DNA of 10,437 bases from contig CANPXA010000048.1 of NCBI GenBank assembly GCA_947585525.1, forward strand, positions 1 through 10,437, in the 5' to 3' direction. The stretch comes from an uncultured Akkermansia sp. (lineage in GTDB: Bacteria > Verrucomicrobiota > Verrucomicrobiia > Verrucomicrobiales > Akkermansiaceae). The notes under the pieces were generated by a model. It had not been told where the DNA came from and did not search any database. It was given only the letters and a program-made list of their open reading frames with translations. The translations under genes were made by a program, and so were the position numbers. Positions 6,447-10,437 of the stretch are shown here, piece after piece; position 1 is the first letter of the stretch; each line of letters starts with the position of its first letter.

Positions 6447-6683
6447 ATGAATATGGAAGAAAATATATCGCCCCGGTCACGAACGGTGACGTTGATATTA
6501 GCCTGTTTGTTGTTTTGCTCGTGTTGCGGTGGGTTGCACCGTATTTATACGGGGAAAATCATTTCAGGTATTTTGCAGATTCTGACAGGTGGAGGGCTCT
6601 TCATCTGGCAGGTTATCGACATCATCCGCATCCTGCTCGGCTCCTTCGATGATGCCCAGGGACGGGATATCACGGAATGGTGA
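6447..6683 (+). CDS. TM2-domain membrane protein, copy 2
   Basis: This 78-residue protein is identical to copy 1 except at three positions (L22, V56, S66). It has the same two helices, CSCC cluster, HRIYTGK turn and FDDAQGRDI tail. The frame is open further upstream, but the ATG at 6447 is chosen because similarity to copy 1 starts exactly there and the upstream residues look random. Unlike copy 1, it has no overlapping upstream ORF and no ribosome site, so how it is translated is unclear; a TATAAT sits at 6438-6443, only 3 bases before ATG, without a matching -35 box. The high conservation compared with the Sel1 pair suggests strong constraint or gene conversion. Confidence 0.9.
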   Translation: MNMEENISPRSRTVTLILACLLFCSCCGGLHRIYTGKIISGILQILTGGGLFIWQVIDIIRILLGSFDDAQGRDITEW

Positions 6684-6710
6684 AGCCGTGGACGGAGGTG
6701 CCTAGCGGCG

Positions 6711-7022
6711 CCTAGTACGATTTACGAATTACAAGGCGCCCGACGGCCCCGTGTAGGGTGCCCGCATAGCGGGCAGTAAGGGAGATTGGACAAAAGCATA
6801 GCTTTTGCCCCTTGGGGTGAAAACTGCCGACGGCTGTAAGGCAGGTTAGCCAAAAGCAACCGCTTTTGTCCCAACGGGATGAGGAGTCGTGAGGCGACTC
6901 CGAAGCAAGGGCCGATGGGGCGGCGCTGAGTCAATTTACGATATGGGGAGTTCGGCGGCCGGGGCAAACGCATTAGGAAATGCGTTTGCTATTTACGATT
7001 TCCGATTTACGAATTACGATTT
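6711..7022. repeat. Palindrome cluster flanked by TTACGA words (REP-like)
   Basis: Six hairpins follow one another: 6759-6775 (TGCCCGC/GCGGGCA), 6791-6807 (CAAAAGC/GCTTTTG), 6824-6844 (CTGCC/GGCAG), 6851-6868 (CAAAAGC/GCTTTTG again), 6884-6900 (GAGTCG/CGACTC) and 6964-6989 (an 11-bp stem, GCAAACGCATT with its complement). TTACGA words flank the cluster (6717-6732, 6934-6942, 6991-7021). The motif GGGGAGTTCGGCGG at 6945-6958 recurs at 8776-8789. No protein-coding signal is seen. This looks like a composite of dispersed REP- or MITE-type intergenic repeats; the family is not known to me. Confidence 0.72.
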
Positions 7023-7242
7023 ATTGATAACGTACGCCTAGCGCAAATTTTTTGTATTGTTAACGGATACAGAGTCTTCTTGAGATCAGTTATCATGGTG
7101 ACCGTTCGTTGCCATGATTTTTGGTACGCGTCAACAATGATATCAATCAATAAGAGCATTCTCTCTGTTGATGCACTTCTCTCAAATGCATTTGCCCTGG
7201 GGATACGTGTGGATAACTGTGTGAAAAGACGATATTTTGGAC

Positions 7243-7271
7243 TTGCTGTCGTGGGTAGGTTGATGTAGAGT
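7243..7271 (+). promoter_or_regulatory. Putative leaderless promoter of Sel1 gene 2
   Basis: TTGCTG (7243-7248), 17 bases and TAGAGT (7266-7271) end 6 bases before the ATG. Geometry and position match those upstream of the first Sel1 gene. No Shine-Dalgarno site is present, and the in-frame TAG lies within the -10 box. The match could reflect recent duplication rather than function. Confidence 0.38.
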
Positions 7272-7277
7272 GTCGGT

Positions 7278-8744
7278 ATGAGTGCGGAAGCGGATCGTCA
7301 ACAAAAGGAGACTCCCCCCGATGAATCTCTATACAGGAAGGGAGTGAAGCTTCTCCACGGCATCGGAACGAAACGTGACCCGCAACGTGCTGTGCAATGC
7401 TTCCGCGAGGGCTATGCCAAGGGCGACCTCAATGCCGGGTACATGCTTGCCGATTGTTTATCCTTTGGGTACGGCACTGCCCGCGACTTCGATCAATCTT
7501 TCCGAATTGCTTCGGATCTCGGCGATAAAAATTTTTATCCGGCGTATAGGTTGCTGTCAGACGCCTGTTTGTTTGGCAGAGGCACAGCCATGGATCCGGA
7601 TAAGGGGGAAGCATACCGGTCCAAACTGTTCGAATATTGCTCCGAGCCTCTGCCCGGGATCGATGAATCGATCCGTTTCGAAGCTCTCTTAGGCACCATG
7701 GCGGACAAGGAGGAGGTGGATTGGCGCGCTGTTGAAAAGATTGCGCTAAAATACCGCGAAAAATCGGATTGGCCCTCGCGTCATGGTTGGTTAGCCATGG
7801 CTCTTTTGAAGATGGCTGATGACGTTGCTTCCCCGGGGCCGGAAGTCATGGAAATTATCGAGGCAGGCTGTGCAGAAGACGATGTTCTGAGCCTTTTCTC
7901 AAAAGTAGCTGTGCAGATCACTCAAGAACAACTCGAGGAGGCGAATAAGACTCTGAAACACGCTCTAAGGATTACCCCCGGATACCCCTATCTCTGCGAT
8001 TTCTTGTGGCGAGTCGGTGCGAATCGGAATGATGATCTTGATAAATTGGAGCGCAACGTGTGGAGAGCGTGCGCCTTGGGGGCTTCTATAATGAGACGTG
8101 GTAACGATCTCGGAGTAAAAATTGAAATAGAAGCGACTCCCACTGCCGGTGGCTGGATTGTCTGTCGGGATGATCTTGTCGAAAAGAAATGGGACAAAAA
8201 CGAGAATTTTTTTCCGGAAGAGCCTTCCATTATCCTAAAAAATACGACCGGGAAGAGGTTACGAGGAGCAACCATTCGGCTGTGTTGTGCAGACACGAAG
8301 CAGGATCGAACGTTTAACTTGGATCCGATTCCTCCTCATGGTGAAATATCGCTTAAAATGAGTGATTTCGAAAATTTCCAATTTGGCGAAAAACTCTACG
8401 TACGTGTTGCCAAAGGGAATCGTTATTCAGAAATGGCGTTGGATACGATGCAAGGACTCAATGATTTCCGTCCTTCTCTCATGCCGCTCATGATGACCTG
8501 GAAAAGTGGAACATTCGGTGGTTATGTTCTCCAGCTAAGGTGTTTTGAAGGCTCGCTCTCCAATATCGTGATAACGAAGGACACCGGGGCTACCGCCCGC
8601 ATTCCTCGGTTGAAGGGAAATCAAAAGCCGGTCTCCGTCGGGTGGATGGAATTTTCTGATGGGGCAAGTCTGGTTCCTTTTGAATATTTTTTTGTAGAGT
8701 GTGATGATTTCTCCCCGATTGTAGGAGTCATCAAGCCGTCATAA
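7278..8744 (+). CDS. Sel1-repeat protein with beta-rich C-terminal domain, copy 2
   Basis: The product has 488 residues and is paralogous to the gene at 4531 along its whole length. The 16-residue difference lies in the N-terminal linker; after SLYRKGVKLL the two align with no net length change, at roughly two thirds identity by eye. Three Sel1-like repeats (about 17-50, 51-86 and 87-120) have turns GIGTKRD, GYGTARD and GRGTAMD. A helical region with SDWPSRHGWLAM and the beta-rich C-terminal half (from DLGVKIEIE) follow. Conserved blocks in the C-terminal half include PIPPHGEISL, RYSEMALDT.QGLNDFR and TWKSGT.GG, marking it as a real folded domain of unknown name. Divergence between copies is spread out rather than clustered, and both frames are intact, so both copies are probably functional. 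Confidence 0.9.
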   Translation: MSAEADRQQKETPPDESLYRKGVKLLHGIGTKRDPQRAVQCFREGYAKGDLNAGYMLADCLSFGYGTARDFDQSFRIASDLGDKNFYPAYRLLSDACLFGRGTAMDPDKGEAYRSKLFEYCSEPLPGIDESIRFEALLGTMADKEEVDWRAVEKIALKYREKSDWPSRHGWLAMALLKMADDVASPGPEVMEIIEAGCAEDDVLSLFSKVAVQITQEQLEEANKTLKHALRITPGYPYLCDFLWRVGANRNDDLDKLERNVWRACALGASIMRRGNDLGVKIEIEATPTAGGWIVCRDDLVEKKWDKNENFFPEEPSIILKNTTGKRLRGATIRLCCADTKQDRTFNLDPIPPHGEISLKMSDFENFQFGEKLYVRVAKGNRYSEMALDTMQGLNDFRPSLMPLMMTWKSGTFGGYVLQLRCFEGSLSNIVITKDTGATARIPRLKGNQKPVSVGWMEFSDGASLVPFEYFFVECDDFSPIVGVIKPS

Positions 8745-8858
8745 TCATGCTTTTGCCATTTACGAATTACGAATTGGGGAGTTCGGCGGTTACGCCGCGA
8801 ATTTGGCGGATGAGCGAAGAGATGAGCCGGAGGGAGCTCGGTTTTCGTGTTCATAAAA

Positions 8859-8990
8859 GAGAGTTTTCCTTCATCAGATTGCATAAATAATCTCAAAGTT
8901 CCTTTATCAAATTGCACATTTAGAGCAAAAGTTCCTTCACTAAACTGCACAAAAAGAACAAAAGTTCCTTCCTTCAATTGCATTTTGTGT
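8859..8990. repeat. Four imperfect 33-bp tandem repeats
   Basis: Two anchors recur at exactly 33-base steps. TTCCTT occurs at 8866, 8899, 8932 and 8965. TTGCA (CTGCA in the third unit) occurs at 8879, 8912, 8945 and 8978. Bases between the anchors are partly conserved (TCATCA, TTATCA, TCACTA, TCCTTC). There are no unique spacers, so this is not a CRISPR array. Thirty-three is a multiple of three: on the minus strand each unit reads as an 11-residue peptide of the form (M/V)Q(F/S/L)xxG(T/K)xxLx. The repeats could be binding sites for a regulator of the downstream ATPase or a dispersed minisatellite. Confidence 0.9.
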
Positions 8991-9001
8991 TCAGAAAAGT
9001 A

Positions 9002-9030
9002 TTGACAATAAAGGTCAGAGGTGAAACAAT
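9002..9030 (+). promoter_or_regulatory. Sigma70-like promoter of the ATPase gene
   Basis: A perfect TTGACA (9002-9007) is followed after 17 bases by AACAAT (9025-9030, 4 of 6 matches to TATAAT). It lies 28 bases before the ATG at 9058 and directly after the tandem repeats. Confidence 0.5.
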
Positions 9031-9057
9031 GTCTGAGCGAGCATAAAATGCAACGAA

Positions 9058-10401
9058 ATGTACCGAGAAAAACTCAAGGAATTGGAAGCATGGAAGGCGA
9101 ATAAACGAAGAAAGCCGATGCTTTTACTGGGCGCGCGTCAGGTGGGGAAGACGTGGCTGATGCAGGAGTTCGGACGGAAAAATTACAGAGAGGTAGCTTA
9201 TATCCGCTTCGATCAGGATTCGGATATGCGCAACTCATTCATGAGGGGTACTCAGGTGGAACGGCTGCTGAATGACATCCGCGTATTCACCGAATGTCGC
9301 TTGCTGCCCGGGGAGAGCCTCATCATCCTGGATGAGATTCAGGAATGCCCGCCGGTCATTGCTTCCCTCAAGTATTTCTGCGAGGAGGTCCGCGATCAAC
9401 ACATCATCGCGGCAGGCTCCCTGTTGGGTCTCTCAACAGCCGGTGGCACGGGGTTCCCGGTAGGGAAGGTGAATCGGCTGGAGATGTACCCAATGAGTTT
9501 CACGGAGTTTTTGCTGGCCATGGGGATGGAAATGTATGTGGAGGCGATCCGGCAACACCGCTGGGATTCGCTGAACCGCATGAGCTCACGGCTGGAGGAT
9601 ATGCTGCGTACGTACTACTATGTGGGAGGTATGCCTGAGGCTGTCTCGCTTTTCGCAGAAACGAAGGACTATACTGCTGTTCGGACTTACCAAACTGAGG
9701 TGCTGCGTGATTATCGCAATGACTTTGGAAAACACGCCACGGCGACAGAATCGCGCCGCATCGCACATGTCTGGGACTTCATTCCCCTCCAGCTCGCCCA
9801 AGAAAACAACCAATTCCAACCCCACAGCATGGAGGGTGGGGGGATGCCCTTGCGGCAAACACGCCAGCCGCTGCAATGGCTCAAGGATGCCGGTCTCATT
9901 CACATGGTGCCGCGTGTGCGCGTCGGGCAGGTGCCGCTGGGCGGTTATGTGGATCATGCTTTCAAGGTGTACAGCACGGATGTGGGTTTGCTGGCTGCGC
10001 AGTGCCGGTTGGATCGTCGTGTGCTGCTGAAGAAGAATGAAGTGTTCGGGCAATACAAGGGGGCGTTGACAGAGCAGTACGTGTTGCAGCAGCTCCTAGC
10101 CTCAGGCATTCCTGAGTTGTATTACTGGAAGGCTGCACAAGCTCAAGCAGAGGTCGATTTTCTGGTAACGGTAGGAGATCGCGTGCTGCCTGTGGAGGTG
10201 AAGGCGGAGCGCAATTTGCGTGCGAAAAGCCTAAAAAGCTACCACAAGCGGCACGAGAATCACTTCGCTGTGCGTTGTTCAATGGTCCCGTTCTCTTCAT
10301 CTAAAGTGGAGGATGAGCATGGGGACGGGTACACGCTTCTGGATGTGCCCCTGTGGGCTGTTGGAGAGCTACCGCATATTTTAGAGCAGCTGTGCGAGTG
10401 A
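9058..10401 (+). CDS. AAA_14/DUF4143 family ATPase, complete
   Basis: The 447-residue product has the family's usual order. An AAA domain carries Walker A GARQVGKT (25-32), a YIRFDQD strand (48-54), Walker B LIILDEIQ (88-95) and a sensor-like AAGS (118-121). LEMYPMSFTEFL (141-152) and YYYVGGMPEAV (186-196) are family hallmarks. The C-terminal DUF4143 part (from about 215) includes KVYSTDVGLLA (303-313) and a PD-(D/E)xK-like constellation: E339 in LTEQY, D367 in EVDF and E380-V-K382 in PVEVKAE. Length is normal, so the gene looks intact. The family is widespread and often multi-copy in host-associated bacteria; its role is unclear and nuclease activity is not established. ATG 9058 follows an in-frame TGA at 9034, and no Shine-Dalgarno site is seen. 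It has its own promoter and is visibly more GC-rich than the GTPase genes. The remaining 36 bases after it show no gene. Confidence 0.97.
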   Translation: MYREKLKELEAWKANKRRKPMLLLGARQVGKTWLMQEFGRKNYREVAYIRFDQDSDMRNSFMRGTQVERLLNDIRVFTECRLLPGESLIILDEIQECPPVIASLKYFCEEVRDQHIIAAGSLLGLSTAGGTGFPVGKVNRLEMYPMSFTEFLLAMGMEMYVEAIRQHRWDSLNRMSSRLEDMLRTYYYVGGMPEAVSLFAETKDYTAVRTYQTEVLRDYRNDFGKHATATESRRIAHVWDFIPLQLAQENNQFQPHSMEGGGMPLRQTRQPLQWLKDAGLIHMVPRVRVGQVPLGGYVDHAFKVYSTDVGLLAAQCRLDRRVLLKKNEVFGQYKGALTEQYVLQQLLASGIPELYYWKAAQAQAEVDFLVTVGDRVLPVEVKAERNLRAKSLKSYHKRHENHFAVRCSMVPFSSSKVEDEHGDGYTLLDVPLWAVGELPHILEQLCE

Positions 10402-10437
10402 ATACGCATCCTCCGTATTGTTCCCTCAAATTCCGCT

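Larger units (their letters stand above)
6684..7277. other. Gene-free spacer before Sel1 gene 2
   Basis: The left part (to about 7022) is a palindrome-rich repeat element, annotated separately. The right part (7023-7242) holds no gene I can support. It does contain an ATCATGG/CCATGAT inverted pair (7092-7098 and 7112-7118) that could be an operator or chance. The last 35 bases carry the conserved promoter-like motif of the Sel1 gene. Confidence 0.6.
6447..8744 (+). repeat. Tandem duplication module, copy 2 (TM2 + Sel1)
   Basis: This is the second copy of the TM2-spacer-Sel1 unit. Its spacer is about 280 bases longer than in copy 1, mainly through a larger palindrome-bearing intergenic repeat and a unique stretch at about 7025-7240. 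Confidence 0.85.
8745..9057. other. Intergenic region before the ATPase gene
   Basis: From left to right it holds a TTACGAATTACGAATT run (8760-8775), the shared GGGGAGTTCGGCGG motif (8776-8789) leading into a CGGCG/CGCCG hairpin (8784-8797), four 33-bp tandem repeats (about 8859-8990) and a sigma70-like promoter (9002-9030). I see no supported gene. A minus-strand frame through the repeats is discussed as a finding. Confidence 0.7.

Noticed and set aside
7080..7268. 62-codon frame before Sel1 gene 2
   Set aside because: It has a TTG start without a ribosome site, no domain, overlap with the putative promoter, and no counterpart before Sel1 gene 1.
8621..8983. Minus-strand 120-codon frame through the 33-bp repeats
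   Set aside because: Half of it is antisense to the conserved Sel1 gene and another part is dispersed repeat. The periodic peptide is explained by a DNA repeat whose length is a multiple of three. It is kept only as a question in the findings.
8859..8990. CRISPR array
   Set aside because: The units are contiguous and imperfect with no unique spacers, and there are no cas genes.
10401..10419. Hairpin AATACG/CGTATT after the ATPase gene as terminator
   Set aside because: The stem is six AT-rich pairs with no T-tract; it is too weak to call.

Overview
The window is a bacterial accessory region. It holds eleven supportable protein genes, all on the + strand, and I see no tRNA, rRNA, CRISPR array or transposase. 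The organism cannot be named from this sequence. Intergenic runs built on TTACGA words, Sel1-repeat proteins, TM2 proteins and a DUF4143-type ATPase would fit a host-associated Bacteroidota or PVC-group genome. A strong AAGGAGG ribosome site before one gene argues mildly against typical Bacteroidota. This is inference. The left GTPase block is visibly AT-richer than the right-hand ATPase gene, which suggests separate origins.

Positions 1-4214 look like one tightly packed operon whose promoter lies left of the window. In order: a 5'-truncated dynamin-like GTPase; two paralogous TRAFAC-type GTPases resembling the 'double-GTPase' families of bacterial conflict systems; a membrane protein with an unrecognised N-terminal domain, one transmembrane helix and a perfect 10 x 9 bp repeat coding for (Asp-Arg-Asp)10; a 68-residue membrane-anchored protein with two DnaJ-type CxxCxGxG knuckles; a 38-residue small ORF; and a TM2-domain membrane protein. 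Three of the six junctions are 4-base GTGA/ATGA overlaps. The layout suggests soluble GTPases working with a set of small membrane proteins, possibly a membrane-linked conflict or defence system. No toxin or nuclease effector is visible in this part.

Positions 3978-8744 hold a tandem duplication of a TM2 gene plus a Sel1-repeat gene. The two TM2 proteins differ at only 3 of 78 residues, while the Sel1 paralogues have diverged much more. A 67-residue single-helix membrane protein sits before the second TM2 gene. Both Sel1 genes lack a ribosome site and share a promoter-like motif only 6 bases before ATG, consistent with leaderless transcripts.

The intergenic stretches (4215-4530, 6684-7277, 8745-9057) carry related dispersed repeats: TTACGA words, CAAAAGC/GCTTTTG palindromes and a shared 14-base motif. 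The last stretch also contains four 33-bp tandem repeats and a sigma70-like promoter in front of a complete AAA_14/DUF4143 ATPase gene (9058-10401).
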